From Trametes villosa (lineage: Eukaryota > Basidiomycota > Agaricomycetes > Polyporales > Polyporaceae), in assembly GCA_002964805.2 (NCBI GenBank), contig PUDQ02000084.1, forward strand, positions 372,001-436,000: a stretch of DNA of 64,000 nt, read 5' to 3'. Each line of letters starts with the position of its first letter. Within the stretch, counting starts at the first letter, position 1. Shown piece after piece: positions 12,177 through 25,158 of the stretch. The position numbers and the translations under genes were made by a program. The notes below the pieces were generated by a model. That model did not search any database. It saw nothing but the letters and a program-made list of their open reading frames with translations, and was not told the origin of the DNA.

Positions 12177-12617
12177 TGCAATATGTCTCCGTCAGCACTT
12201 ACAGGTGTATGGGGGGAAGGAGCAAGCCTTATGGCCTCAGCCCGGAAGCCTCTTAAGCAGCAGACTGACAAAGCCCTACACTATTTCATCAGCCAATTGA
12301 TACTGCGCGTCCGTGTACGAGTGAATGGAAGCTGGGCTTCGTCCATGACTATCACCATCTGTCAGGACACCATGGGCGCAGATCCCGCCGGGGCTACCAA
12401 TATATGTATGAGCGTATCCAGCGAACCTCCGAGGGACTGGGAAAGTTCAAAGTCAAAGTGGTAAGCGCCCAGTGCATCGCTCCTCCGCGCCTGCGCGTCC
12501 CACTCATCGCAAGTCACTTGGCGCACGACCTCCATCAGCCCCTTGTACCGCTGCTCTTCGAATTCGTCTCGCTCTACTTCGCACTTCTCGTCACTCTTGA
12601 AACCACAGAGATCCAAA
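12177..12617. other. Divergent promoter region between DUF4336 and SRP19 genes
   Basis: A 441-bp region between head-to-head starts; probably a shared bidirectional promoter. No other feature was recognised. Confidence 0.55.
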
Positions 12618-13656
12618 ATGTCTCGGAGACCAGCAATCGTGGAGGAGTTCGACGACGACACCGACCTGCCGCTGCCGAACAAGCCCCTGCCTAACACAGG
12701 CATGCGCGGTGCGCTCCTGGAAGAAATCGGCGCAACCGACTCGGAAGACGACGATGACGATGCGCCGAGCACGAGGCAACCTGCCGCAGGGCCTGCCTCT
12801 CCCTCGCTAGCGCAGTTTAGGCCAAGCGGAGGACCCGATGCGAGTAACACGATCACGGACATCACTCCATACAAGAGGTGCGTTCCTATAACTGCCCCAG
12901 CGGCATCCGAGGGGAACTAGAATTGTATCAAGGTGGACATGCATCTACCCAATCTACATCGACGCAAAGCGCCCCTGCGGCCGCGGCGAGCGACGCATCC
13001 CGCGCGCGAAGAGCGTCTGGTGGCCGCTCAGCAAGGACATTGCGGACGCGACGAACCGCCTCGGGCTCGGCACGCTGCACGAAGTCAACAAGGCGCACCC
13101 CCGCGACTGGGAGAACCCCGGGCGCGTGCGGGTGCAGTGGAAGAAGGACGGTCGGTTCGTGAACCCCGCAATCAAGACCAGTACGTCGTCGGCTCGCACG
13201 AGGAGTTGGCTGAGTGCTCACTCCCTTGACCTCTTGTGTCGTGTAGAGAAGCAGCTCTTGGAGATGATCTCGGTGCAGATCCAGATGCTCAAGCCGGACA
13301 GCGTCCCCAAGGCACCGTACAACACGGATGCGCCTACACAGGCCGTCGAGACCCCCGTCGCTCCATCAACGCCGTCGAAGGGTAAACAACCCGCGAAAGC
13401 GAACACGAAGGGATCTGGTGCTGTATCGAATACAACAATCTCGCCGTCGCCTGGGACGACCCGCCGTCCGAAGACCCCTGCGCCGCCTCAGCCGTGGCCC
13501 GCCCTCACCAGCAGGGTATCACCATATTCGCCCGCGCTGCCCTCTGGGGTGCTTATCGACGCCGTAAAGGCCGGTATGAGCGCGCAAGAAGCCGCGCCCG
13601 GTCTCCCAGCAGGCGGGGGCAAAGGCAAGCGGAAGGTCGTACGGGTGCGTGCCTGA
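12618..13656 (+). CDS. SEC65: Signal recognition particle subunit SRP19/Sec65
   Basis: Binds SRP RNA and promotes SRP54 loading, for co-translational targeting to the ER. Three exons (12618-12877, 12933-13180, 13247-13656) encode 305 aa. An acidic N-terminal extension (ATDSEDDDDDA) precedes the SRP19 fold, seen as WTCIYPIYIDAKRP, ERRIPRAKSV, the NRLGL segment and GRVRVQWKKDGR, with the RNA-binding basic residues. A Pro/Ser/Thr-rich linker ends in a basic tail, GGGKGKRKVVRVRA, as in fungal Sec65. The last 61 codons and the 3' flank form the left edge of the tandem array, so this is the only intact SRP19 copy; the two downstream copies are fragments. Confidence 0.94.
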
Positions 13657-16010
13657 TCGCGGCGGGGGTGCGCGGGAGGTATCTACGGGGAGGGCGCGCG
13701 TTGTAGGATAACCCGGCGAATGTAATCTTGTTCTTGAAGCACGGCCGGCCTCGCAGGCTGACGGCACAGCGCCTGAAGGAGGTACGCCTACCCATGCTCA
13801 GGCTGGCTGAGTTATCACCGATGCCGGGAGGGGCGAGGGGGTGCCGTGACCAGTCGTGAGACGCTGCGAGGCCGCCTCCCGTCCATCGATGGCCGGCGGG
13901 CGCATATCGCCCTGATCGCCTTCGTTTCTACCACCATGTCGCCGCTGCAGCTGCCCTCGTCGAGCGCCGCGGCGGGCTGAGGCGCGCCTGCGCCGATGCG
14001 GGCGGTGGCTGCGCCGTCGTGCGCGACGCTCGCGTGGCTCAGATCGGCGTCGATCGCGCCTCGCGCACGATCGATAGCGTCGAACAACCGTCGCCTCGCT
14101 CGTCCTGCCAAATTCCAACGCTCTCAAGCCTCCTGCTCTACTTCCTCTGCTTCGTCTGACGCTGTTCAAGGTCCTGTGAGCCGTTGCTGGGCGGCGATGG
14201 GACGTACAGGCGTCCGATAACGCTCCCAGAAGCACCCCGCCCCACCGTGGGCACGCCGTGCCGCCAGACAAGCGCAGAGGGCCGCACACCCCAAATCGCC
14301 CGCCTCGCTATGTCGCCCGCCGGAGAAGAACGCGCTACGAAAGTGGGGTGCGGGGCGGGAGCACTGCGATATATATCAGTCGTGTCTGTCTGTGGCTTGT
14401 CTTTGGACTCCCTGGAGCTACCGACCTGCTGCTGCTGCCTCCGCTGCTCCTCCACCGCTGGGTTCTCCGGGACTACCTCAAGGATTCAACTTCCGGGGCT
14501 GATCACTGTGGCTTTGCTTCCGGAGTACCACGCACTACGCCTCGTACCACGCCGTGGCCTAGACCTGCGGGGCCGCCACGGGCGTGTCCGCACGCCCGTT
14601 TGCCTCGCAGGACTCTGGGCCTCGCACGGCGTTGCGCCTGCATGACGAGGGTGAAGCGCGTTGGCGCATGTGACGGCTCTCGTGCAGCGTCATGCTCTCC
14701 TGCGCGCAGCGAAGCATCGTCAATGTATGCGATCGCGCGCAGCGAGGGAGGAGGTTCGCGCTTCCCGGAGTGCGCATCCGTGGGCCGGGGCGGCTCACAC
14801 ACGCATTCAGTTGTAAATTCGGTACGTCATCGCTAGCGCGCCACGGACGAGTACTGCAGCTAACGGATTTTCAGTACGTAGATCGCGGTTGCGTTGTCGC
14901 ATGTACAGTGCTTGGCTGTGGCAAATACACGACTTGTCAACCGCATTCTGGCGGGACAAATAGGATACCGCGAAGCTGAGCGGCACCCGTCGAGGACACA
15001 TCTCGCAAGGAAGACGCTTGATTTACACTATCGATGTACGTGGTCGGTTTAGTACTTCGTCCGAGCTTCCTAGAGCCTGTTTGGAACTAACCACACCCAA
15101 TCGGGTGTGCAGGAGCGATCTGCCGTTGACCGCGGGTTCATCAACAGGTGACAGAGTTGGGCAGGCAAGAGGCCTATCACTTACGTCTCTGGGACCTGTC
15201 CCGGCAAGTTGGGCAGGACATATTCAGTCTCCATGGGGCCTCCGCGCACTAGAGTCCGGGAGCCCGAAGGCTGTTCCGCGTTCCCACTCCGAGAGCACGC
15301 TGCTGTACGTCCGTCCGTTTCCCCGTCCCTTCGCCAAAAATTCACACTTCCTCTCCAGCGCTGTGGACGTCTAGACCGTGCGCAGTGCGAGGATGGCCTT
15401 CATTTCGCCTGCGGTGCGCTGCTACGCGTTGTCGAAGTGGGCCGCTGGCGGGTGATGTCGGAGCAACGGTGGGCATGGGACGGGCTGGCCCGCTGGTCTG
15501 CTCGTCATGCTGATGTCAAGGTGATGGCTGGGCCACGGACGAGAGGCGGTCCGAGGTTCGAGCGCGTTCTGCGCCGGGGAGGGGGAGGCTGTTGTAGGCT
15601 GTTGACGCCGGGCGCGGCGATTGCCGGCGCTGGCAGTTACGGACTGAATGGCGGGGGAGGGCCGCTGGAGGGGCGAGTTACCTGATCGAGCACACCCCTC
15701 TCGTTTCCTCGTCCTCCTCGCCGAAAGCGGACGATCGAACGGTCCCCGGATGCGCTCTCCGCCCAGCGTACAGATCCAGACTCGCCCTCCATGACCTCAG
15801 ACCCGCTCTCTCCTCCTCGGCTCTTGACTGCGCCTCTCCCTCGCGACGCCGCTTCTTTGTGGCGTCCTCGACCGTGTCAAGACCGCTCATTGGCCGCCGC
15901 TCGACGCGCGAGGCGCCCGCTAACAGCTCGATCTCGCGTTTTGGCGGGGACTCTCGCTGCTCTCGCCTCCTGCGCGCCCTCGCACTCCCTCGCCCGCCAA
16001 ACCGTGCATC
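13657..16010. other. Unit A, left non-coding part
   Basis: No supported gene. It holds SRP19 3'-flanking sequence and a TATATATA tract near 14370. The single-copy form of the sub-repeat that is triplicated in unit C lies near 14700-14990, with an intron-like segment beginning GTACGTCATCGCTAG at 14822. GC-rich DNA keeps many frames open on both strands. Most differences between units A, B and C in these frames change amino acids. Confidence 0.6.
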
Positions 16011-16018
16011 GTCGTTTC

Positions 16019-17860
16019 CACCTGATCGTCCCACATCAGCGGGCTAGTTAGGCGGGTTAGATCAGTTGGTCTATCCGGCCTAATAAGCCCAATCTCCTCC
16101 GCCCGTCGAGATAGGTCGTTAATTCCCGGCGCTCTGATAAGCCGTTACCGCCGCTTACCGCTGTGATCTCTCCCGCCCTAATCAGGCTTCCCCTCGCCAT
16201 CTAATCAAAGCGCGCCAGCGCCTCCCGCCCCGCCCCTACCATATTCGGCAGGAGCCCGCCCCGGTAGGCACCATGCCCCGCGTCGGCGGGCCATAGCTTC
16301 CCCTCTACGACAGCTATTCGCTTCGTTGTTTTTGCATTGTATGCGCTCTATTTGGGGCTATATAATCCGCTTTATCCGATGTGTATTGACCGACAGCTTC
16401 CGCGACAATACCAATATCCCCAGGTGTGCCCTCCTAACATACAGATTATAGCCCATTATCGCGTCCCTTTGAGCCGGACCTTTATGAAACACATTCTCCC
16501 ATGTAGTGTGTGTACTAAGCTTTGGAACGGGCCATTATACAACCGATTTGAGCCAGGGGTTGCTATGTTATCCCGCCTACTCCCCGGGTGTCGGAGCTCC
16601 ATATACACCGCCCTTGGGCGGCCTGCATCGCTCGGATCTGGGGCTCAAGAACTCTTGTGAATGGTTGATAGCATGTGTAATACAGTTCTATGGGGCTCCG
16701 CCGCCTGTATAGCGGTCGATATGCACTTAGTATGATGTGGCTCTAGGGGGTCATTTTCCGACACATATTGCGACATACCCGTATGTACAGTGGACAGAAC
16801 ATGGTCATATATACCTCGTTGCAAAGAAGAAAACTCTACAGAAATTACAAGCCCAAAACCATGCGGATACGCCTAGGGAAAGGTGAGATATTGAGGGAAT
16901 ACCCTCCAGATGCACCACTTGTACACAGTTTGCACGGTATTTCGCTGCACAGTGCTGCTTCAAGCATCATATCTACAGTGTTTCGTACATATCTCCCCAC
17001 CCACTGAGCGTATGCACATGGTTCTGGGCTTGTAATTTTTGTAGAGCCTTCTGCTTTTAAACAAGGTACATATGACCGTGTTCTGTGGTCCGTACATACG
17101 GCTATGTTGCAATATATGTCGGAAAACGACCTCCTAGAGGTCTATCATACTAGGTGTATATCGACGCCTGTATCGGTGGCAAATCCCAGTAGTGCTGTAG
17201 TATATATGCTATGTAATACTCTCAAGAGTTTTTGTGCCCTAGATCCGAGCGATGTAGGCCGCCCAAGGGTGGTATATATGAGGCTCTGACCCTCGGGAGT
17301 AAGCGGGATAGCATGACGACCCCTGGCTCAAATCGGTTGTATAATGGCTCGTTTGGAAGCATAGTGCATCTAATACATGGGGGAGTGCATTATACAAAGG
17401 TCCGGCGCAAAGGAACGCGGCAATAGGCTGTAATCTGTATGTTAGGAGGGCACATCTAAGGGCATCGGCACTGCTATGGAAGGGATGGCCCCATGGACAT
17501 CGGATAACGCGGATTATATATCCCTATATAGTGCGCATACAGCGCAGAAAGAATTGAGTGAATAGCTGTAGGAGAGGGAGTGCTATGGCCCGCCGACGCG
17601 GGGCATGGTGCCTACCGGGGCGGGCTCCTGCCGAATATGGTAGGGGCGGGGCGGGAGGCGCTGGCGCGCTTTGATTAGATGGCGAGGGGAAGCCTGATTA
17701 GGGCGGGAGAGATCACAGCGGTAAGCGGCGGTAACGGCTTATCAGAGCGCCGGGAATTAACGACCTATCTCGACGGGCGGAGGAGATTGGGCTTATTAGG
17801 CCGGATAGACCAACTGATCTAACCCGCCTAACTAGCCCGCTGATGTGGGACGATCAGGTG
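16019..17860. mobile_element. Foldback-type non-autonomous DNA transposon, 1,842 bp
   Basis: The element is flanked by an exact 8-bp duplication GTCGTTTC (16011-16018 and 17861-17868). Its ends are inverted repeats beginning CACCTGATCGTCCCACATCA. The outer 279 bp of the arms (16019-16297 and 17582-17860) read identically by eye, with no indels. The rest also pairs arm to arm but is more diverged, with the centre near 16940, so the whole element is one giant imperfect hairpin. It is AT-richer than its surroundings and encodes no recognisable transposase. Unit B has the empty site at 30150-30157 (GTCGTCTC). The 8-bp duplication fits hAT-like transposases; the very long arms fit foldback/Mutator-like elements. 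The family is unresolved. Confidence 0.93.
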
Positions 17861-17868
17861 GTCGTTTC

Positions 17869-20800
17869 TCGACCTCTCTGCCTGCCTTCGAAGCTCGAGT
17901 CCTGCCCGCGTCCGTCCCTCCCCGCGTCTTCCGCCCTCGTTTCCCGTCCTCCCCGCCGCCGGACACCCCCCTGGGGTGCATACATCCACTCCCTGCATAC
18001 GCCCCGAGCGGAACGACACCGATATCGGCCGGAGAACTTGCGCATTGGCTCAGAAAGTGCGTATTATTCGTCTTCTGCCAAAAGATGCTACTCACATCGT
18101 CTGCGGTCTACAGACAGTTTGCGGTTTTTCGTCGACAGAGGACGGTCGCGTGCTCGCCCCGTCGCGCAACCGGCACAGCACGCTTGGGGCATCCTCTGCG
18201 AACGTCCCGATGTCGCGCGCACGCAGTGGTGTGGTCGCGCGGGTGTGTTATGGGCGGAACAAGGTCCCGCATGCGCTGAGAATGCTCGCGCCCCTCGAAC
18301 GGTGAGTGCAATGCCCTCCGTTTTGCGTTTCTTATACTCCATGAACACCTCTCCGCCTACCCCACCTTTGCGCACGACGAAAGCAGCCGTGTTAGTATGA
18401 GCTCTTCCACCCTTCTCCCCGATAATTATGTGGTCCCTCAATGGATTTCCCTCGTATCGCGCATGCTGACTCTCCGTAGGTACCCAATGCGTGCTATTCC
18501 AGCCACGTCGCCGCCGTCGACGCGTAGCGGACGCTATCGACGATCCGGGCTCGCGCTCCGCTTCGCGCAAATAGGCGCTCAAGATTTAGACATTTCGGCG
18601 CCGCGCTCGAATCGCCCTCCTGCGCGTGCAGACTCGCGCGACAAGTGCCGAGAGTACGCCATACGGCCCGGCGCGCGTGCTACTCGCCGAGGCACCGGCT
18701 GGATGGCTCCGCACGGTGGCGGTTCGTTGCGACACGACTGCCCGAGGGTGCACCCCGGACGTCCTTCCCGGTCTCCCGCCGCCCTCTGTGCCGAACTCGT
18801 CCAACACCCGCTAGAGCGAACGGGATACACCGTCCGCATCCGCACTACACCGCTTCGCCGCGCCACCGACACCTTTGACTCGCCGCCCCAGGAGGGCAGG
18901 TACCCGACCCGCAAAAATATCATCTAGCACTTCGACGGTAAGTCCAGCCGTTTCCGGATCGATTTTATTACGCCCTTCAACCTTGTCCCCACCATATCCA
19001 CTCGTTTTCTCGCCGTTCCGCGTCGCCTCGCTCGTGCTCGATCCGCCCCCTGCCGCTTCTCCCGCACATATCCCATCCGGTACTCGACAGAATCGCGCCA
19101 CATCGGAGACGCCGACTCCCCGACGCCCCCGCCCCCGCCCATACAAACCGCGAACCCGTCGCCTCGATGTGGCAGACGCTACGCGCGATACGGAGCGCGT
19201 TCGCGCCACGCTCAAATTAAGCGCTCAAGATTTGGACGAAATGCTAATCGCGTTCTGGCGCACGCAGCTGCAACTCCTCGGGGCTCGAACGTCCCAGGCT
19301 GGTAGCACGAGTACGGGCGCGTGGATTACGGTCGTCGGCGCCTGCTTAGGAGGTCTGGGGCGACTGCTAGGCCGCAACGAACGATTTCCCTTCGCGGCGG
19401 ATGCAGCGAAGCACGTCGTCGTCGCCCCGGGAGCGCGATCTACGACACCGTGAGTGGCAGGAGCGGCTAGCCGACCTCCACTACAAACGTATACGCTAAC
19501 AACACGATTAGAAGACGTCCACGACTCCTATCGTGCGCCCGGCATTATGACTTCAGAGCTGCCCGACGCCGGCAGTTCGTGAACTCCCGCCTCCCGCCCT
19601 ACACGCGGAGCAGCCTCATCGGGGCGTTCTCAGTGTCGGCGGTGCGCTACGAAACGTGCATCCGTCAGTGAAGCGCGGGTGTAGACGGTGATTCAACTCA
19701 CCTGTCGGCGGGACCGCTGCGAACCGCCATGGACGGCGATAGCGAGCTCGCGGCGCGGGAGCACAGGAGAACGGACGGAAGAGCGGACGGGGGAGGGGGT
19801 CGTGTTGAACGCGGCACGCTCCCCCTTGCGCAAGCACTTATACCCCGCCTCTTCCGGGCAGGCGTCGTTCCCCGCGCGCACCCCTCGCCCCTCGCGCCCG
19901 CTACGACGCGAGCTCGGACGAGGCACGCACCCATTTCGCCGCGGCGGCACTGCGGTCACCCAGACTACGGGCCGCGGCGCTAGCAGTACCGCAGGCGACA
20001 TCACACCCGACGTGGTACGTCGCAACGCGCCGGGCATCGCGGCCCCTGCCCCCATCGTCAATCTCGCGAACCGTGTCCCGCGCCCCACTGTAACCCCCGC
20101 CCCGTCCCTGCAGGTGTGTCCTCTGTCCGCCGCTCCGTACCGTGCGTGTGCACCACGGCACGCGCCCCCCGTTTCCTGCGCGGTGCCGTGACGTTCTGAT
20201 AGGCACGGGTGCGCGCGAGTGGGATGAAACACGCCCGTCCCGTCTCCCGAGTGCCGCCCGCGAACGCTCCGTGCTGCAATATCGCATCGCACCGCATCCC
20301 TGTCGTGCAAGCGCCGCCGTGTCTCCGTGCTGTAATGCACGGCGGCGGCGGGCGGCGGGTGTATGAGAGCCGTGCGCGGCGCCGGTACGCCCGTCTGGCG
20401 CATTGCGCCTCGCGAGTGCGAGCCGTCGCCGCACGAGCCGTGCGTCGTAGAGCACTGTCTGCCAAGTACGGGGCCTCCGGAAGGATGTGCTTGCCAGCCG
20501 GGCGTCCTACCCGCCGCCCGTGCCCCTGGGCGCGTAGGCGTAACTTGCGCGTGCCATCTCGTGGGACTGACATCGAGTGGGCGCACTGTGTCGCCATGGA
20601 AGATAGGCGACCGTGGACGCACACGTCTCGGATATGCTGTAGTACTCGCGAATCTGAGAAGCGTGACGGAGGACAAACGGCGCGGCACAGGGACGATGGA
20701 CGTGGGCGCGAACGTGCCCAGATCGCGAGGCCGACTGCCCCGCGACGTCTCTCCGCCTTGCAGCAGAGCGGGCCGAGTGTATCGAGCCCGAGAGCGACGA

Positions 20801-23800
20801 GCTCAAGTCATCCCGGGCTGTCGGTCTGCTCTGCACGTTGCAAACGGCACCGCCGCCGTGCGGGGTGTCGAGGGAGGGCAGGACAGCCGCACGAGCGTCG
20901 AGGGCGAGCACGTTCTGGTGTCGAGTACTTACCGTTTCGCCGCCCTTAGCGGCCGCAGTTCAATACATATCGTATCGGCTTCATACGTGCATATCCGCAA
21001 ACTCGAGTGCCTGTCGGCCGCGCGGTATCGCGCGAGCAGCTTGCATAGACGATGGCGAGACCTTTCGGGACCTCCCCCGACGTGCTGCAGGCCGTCCAGT
21101 ACAGCTCGGCGCGCAGGACGGGCACGGCGACTTCGCCTGCGCATTCGGAATGACATGCACGACTCGCGGGCCGGCATGGAAAGGGGCGGCGTGCGCGCGT
21201 GCTGCCGCTATGAATCCAAGCACGACGTTACCTATGAAGAACAACTCGGGTGCCCGTAGATCTCCTGAACAGGACGTCGGCGGCGCGGCGCGGCTCAACG
21301 TCTACACGCGCAGCCTCGCCCGAGGTTTGATGTCAGGCGCGGGACGCTCCTCGCTACGACTGCACATGATGAGCTATAACGCTCGGCGAGCACGGTGGAG
21401 TCGGCGCATAGCGCACGCTGCACTGTGCGGGGACAGCCCTGCAGCAACGTGCGGCGGACGTTCACGCCCGGCGGACGCGGCCGGCGTCGTCGTGGGGCTC
21501 TGTATCAGAAACCTGGGCCGCCGAAGACGGCTGCTTCAGCTTGGGGGCGTGCAGGAATGAGTGCCCGTCTGAGCGACTTATGTATCTTGCAGGCTTCGAA
21601 GGCGCGGCGTTGTCTTGCGATGGCGGCCTGGTTCCTGCAGCAAAGGGACCACCCGCCGTGCGCCGTGCGCCGTCTCCGACTCTGAGCACAACGTGGTCCA
21701 TGTTCGGGGCCGCCGTAAACAAGTCGACGCTGTAAGTGCATTATTTCTCCTTACGACCAACGAGGGTGCTGACACCATGCAACAGATGTGTACAGTAGAT
21801 ATCTGTGCCGCCCGTGCATATACAGTAGTACCATTGCTCTGTATTATCCACATTTGTCTGGCCATCCTGGATGTCGCCGGCCGAAAAGTGCACTAATGGC
21901 AGGGGGGCACCCCTCGTACTTCGGTATTCCGCCCGGCTGTGTCGAGCTGTTCGTTCACACCGCGCAGGCGGTGTCACCGGACGCATGTGGGCTATCGCTG
22001 CCTTGAGTTCGAGAGTCGAGGTGCATAGAATGAAACAAGTAAGCCGGCTGTCCGCCAAGAAATTCAGTGCATTCCATTACTGAAAGCACGGCCTAGCAGC
22101 GCACTAGAAAGTGAGCGATACGTCCGGACGCGCGCACAGCGTGCTGACTTCGTCTGCGCCGTATCACTGGCTTTCCGGACGCCACCCGACAAACACCCCC
22201 GCGCTGCGCCGTCAAACGATGGTTCTGCATGTACCTGCCGGCAAGGTATGCGAGGCTCTAACGTGCTCCCTCGGAGAACGTGTTACAGTCTCTCTAATAT
22301 ATTTTGTTTGGTGCTCCAGCCTCGATAATCCCTCAAGTACCCATCTTCAGTGACACCAGAAGCTCGCGGGCTCGCGGGCTCCTACTCAGCCTGCCGCTTC
22401 TCGCCCCGTACACCGTGCAGGAGAACTCGGCGCGCCCTCCGTCCAATTCGTTAGGCTATTGAACGCCTCGCACACCGCGCGCGCGCTGCACGAGACGTTC
22501 CCTGCATACCATGGTAGCTGCAACTCTACTTGCGCCGGCCTGCCCGGCACGATGTCGTGTAGCCCGCGGCCTACCTCTCCTGGCACACGAGCATATTGTA
22601 GGCTCGATCTGGTTAAACCCGGGTCCCGCATAGCAGAAATCCTGTGCGCCACTGTCCCATCAGCCTGCTCGGTGGCAAGCTGCACACCCGGGTGAGTAAT
22701 CGCGCCGTCCCCGCCCCGGTGCCAGTGGTGTTTTCGCTTACTACAACTACCAGGTAACGTCGTATCTATGCGGAGCCCTGGCGTATCAAATAAACGTGTA
22801 CCGGGCGGTCGGCGCCCTGCGAATCGTGGAATTGCAGATACGGGACGTCGCGCGAAGACTCTCAGCCGTCGCATCTCGTCTGCTCATCCTGGGCCTCAAC
22901 CCGTCAATCCGGCGGCCTGGGACGAGCCGGTCCTGTTTGTCGCCGCTCACACGTCCGGTTCTCGTGGAAACGATGAGAGAAGCGGTACATTCACGGCCGC
23001 CACTCTCGTAAGTACCACAAACCTGCTATATGACACCCGGATTGCACTGATGCCAAGCGCGTACAGATTCAGTACGTCGCGCCGCGAGTGAAAGCAGCCG
23101 CGTTACCGTGTGGAGAATGGAGTGGGTTGCCGGACCGCTACATCGCCGTGGATCCGCCAAAACTCGGAGGCCCGGGGCCGCGTCGGAATGGCTCGACAGA
23201 GGCACACTGCGATTTCTCCATGGCGCGAGTGATGCGGCCTCCCGCGGCAACGTTCCGGTGCGCTGAATTCGGCAGAGTCGCATCCATCTCCCGAGAATCT
23301 GTGCGACACACCCTGCTCGGGAACGGGAACGGCTCTGGCCACGACGTAAGTGAGCTCCCTCAAGCGCAGTGTTTCAGACTGCCGCTCACCTCTGACATCG
23401 CAACAGGGCTCAATACATTCGTACGTGTATTGATGGGGTCTTGAAGGACTACATGCCTTTGTGCGTACCGTGCCAACGAGTTAGTACGCGCGATCAGAAC
23501 GGCTACTGGAGACCCACTGCGAAATTCCCCGAGAGCTACGGATATTTTTGCTTCCAAGCGTGTTCGGAGAGGCCAAACAGGCTGATATGAAGGAGGTGTA
23601 GTCAGAGAAACTGTTGCGATATGATATTCGCTTGTGTACGTACATACCTGCGCCCGTACTGGGCTACAGTATCCAAGCCGCGGGCCGTGGTACATTTCCT
23701 GCGGATCCGTTTGTTCGATTCCTCTCGCCTTGTGGACTGGCCCTACCCTTGCTGGCGCTAGGTAGAGCGGCGGTGAGCTGCAAAGCGGCCGGACGCCGTC

Positions 23801-24491
23801 GGGAGATCGACGGAAACATTGAAAATGGGAGGGAAGTAAAGGACTCACAATACAGCCCCGATCTGAGGGGCATGCTCCCGCGGTGCAGGGGCGTCTACAG
23901 AGCTTTTCCGGCCGCCGAATAACACTCTGTTTCGGCCCCTGGTTCCGTCGTCTCGAGGCTGCGAAGTTCAACGTATCGGTCGGCGCAAGGCGACGTCAGA
24001 ATTGTACTTCCGGCCTCCTGGATAAGTAACGGCGGGCGTCGCCGCGGTAACTGGCTCTCGTGATTGACTCCCAAGAAATGTGCGCCTGGCCTCTCTCGCG
24101 CGCAGCTAAGATACGCGCGTCAGTTGTACAGGTAACACTGCCGGTCCACTCCCATAACGTGCATCACACTCACCGTAGGGACAGGTGGCAGTGTCGTACG
24201 GTGCTAGCGGGAGAGCGGACGTTAGCGGCGGCTCCCAACCCTATCCCGCGACCTGCGCTACGTACGTGGTCTGAGGGCTGGGAACCGGCCAGTTTGCTTC
24301 AAGCCGCGCCCGAGCGCGTGTTAGAGAGGCGGCGCTGCAAGAAATGTTATTACTACTCAGCTCGCGTGTTGAGGTCCCGGTGCCTTCCCTGCTGCCTCGC
24401 ACCAAGATCGTCCGTCAGTCTCCGTACACCCTCATACAAGCCCTCTTGCTCACCGTCTCTCGCCTCTCCAGCTAGCCGCTCCTTCGTTCAG
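17869..24491. other. Unit A, central region without supported gene but with splice-like signals
   Basis: About 6.6 kb with no protein family recognised. Well-formed fungal intron signals recur on the plus strand, for example 18302-18479 (GTGAGT...GTAG), 21732-21785 (GTAAGT...ACAG, 54 nt), 22246-22319, a GTAAGT donor at 23008, and 23346-23406 (GTAAGT...ACAG, 61 nt). All are kept in unit B, but the exons between them show no consistent open frame under selection. It could be a decayed multi-exon gene or a spliced non-coding transcript. Confidence 0.5.
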
Positions 24492-25158
24492 ATGCCCGGG
24501 GTGTTCCGCAAGCTCGGGGAGACGTCGAGTCGTGGGTACGCTCGCGCGGAGATCCGTCTTCGAAGTGAGATCCGGAAGGCGTTGAAGGCGCTTCTAGGTG
24601 AGCACGTCAGTGTCTTGCATCGAGCGCGCCGGAAGCTGACAGAAATGCATACCATCAGTCTTGCTCACAGGGGATCCTAAGGCGGCGATGCGCTGGACCG
24701 TGAGCGGGTTCTGCGAAGAGGTCTATCTCCGCTACCGCCTGAAGCTCGTCGGCTGGCCGGAGACGATCTGGTTCACCGACCTGAGCGAGGTGACCGGGCT
24801 CGCACAGATCTCGCAACTCATTGAGGCGCTGCACGCCGGATCGCTCAAGTTCGAGCCGATTACGCCCGCTGAGTACGACGCCGCCAAGGCCGATCCTCTC
24901 AAAGCCGCGCCGAGTCTGCTCAACCACGGCCTGACCCCCGCTATCTCGCGAAACGACACCGGGAGGCGGCGGGGCCGAAGGAAGGTCGACCCAAAGGTAT
25001 ATCCTCCTCGACACGTGCGGGATGGCGCGAAATCGTCGAAGGTGGTATCGGCGGAGGCAGAGGCGCGGGCGGAGATGGCAGAAGCGCCGCACGAGCTGTT
25101 CAGGCGGGGTGAACCGTACGCAGGCCCTCGGCCTGGGAGGCTCCGTATCTTGAACTGA
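24492..25158 (+). CDS. Orphan 197-aa protein, array copy 1
   Basis: Two exons (24492-24597, 24671-25158; 73-nt intron with CTGAC branch site) encode 197 aa. I do not recognise a named family. The N-terminus MPGVFRKLGETSSRGYARAE is basic and helical. The middle part, FCEEVYLRYRLKLVGWPETI followed by WFTDLSEVTGLAQISQLIEA, looks like a compact folded domain. The C-terminal third is basic (GRRRGRRKVDPK) and low in complexity. There is no signal peptide or membrane segment. Against the unit B copy I count about five synonymous and three replacement differences (Leu/Pro, Arg/Ser, Ala/Thr), a ratio that suggests protein-level constraint. It is the only open frame in the repeat unit with such a pattern. 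A basic tail could bind nucleic acid; that is a guess. Confidence 0.7.

Noticed and set aside
14138..14455. About 105-codon minus-strand frame open in all three units (also near 28.3 and 40.8 kb)
   Set aside because: It is open in every copy, but nearly all inter-unit differences change the amino acid, so there is no sign of selection; no motif was recognised.
15545..15565. GAGGTTCGAGCGCG as a tRNA B box (repeated in units B and C)
   Set aside because: No matching acceptor, D or anticodon stems could be drawn around it.
16337..17426. Open frames inside the foldback element as a transposase
   Set aside because: They are short, run across the inverted arms and show no transposase motif; the element is non-autonomous.
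19693..20688. 331-codon minus-strand open frame in unit A
   Set aside because: The frame is shifted and shortened in unit B, its composition is Arg/Ala/Thr-rich as expected from GC-rich non-coding DNA, and no family motif is seen.
23360..23971. 203-codon minus-strand frame open in units A and B
   Set aside because: The few differences between copies are all replacements, and plus-strand intron-like signals lie across it.
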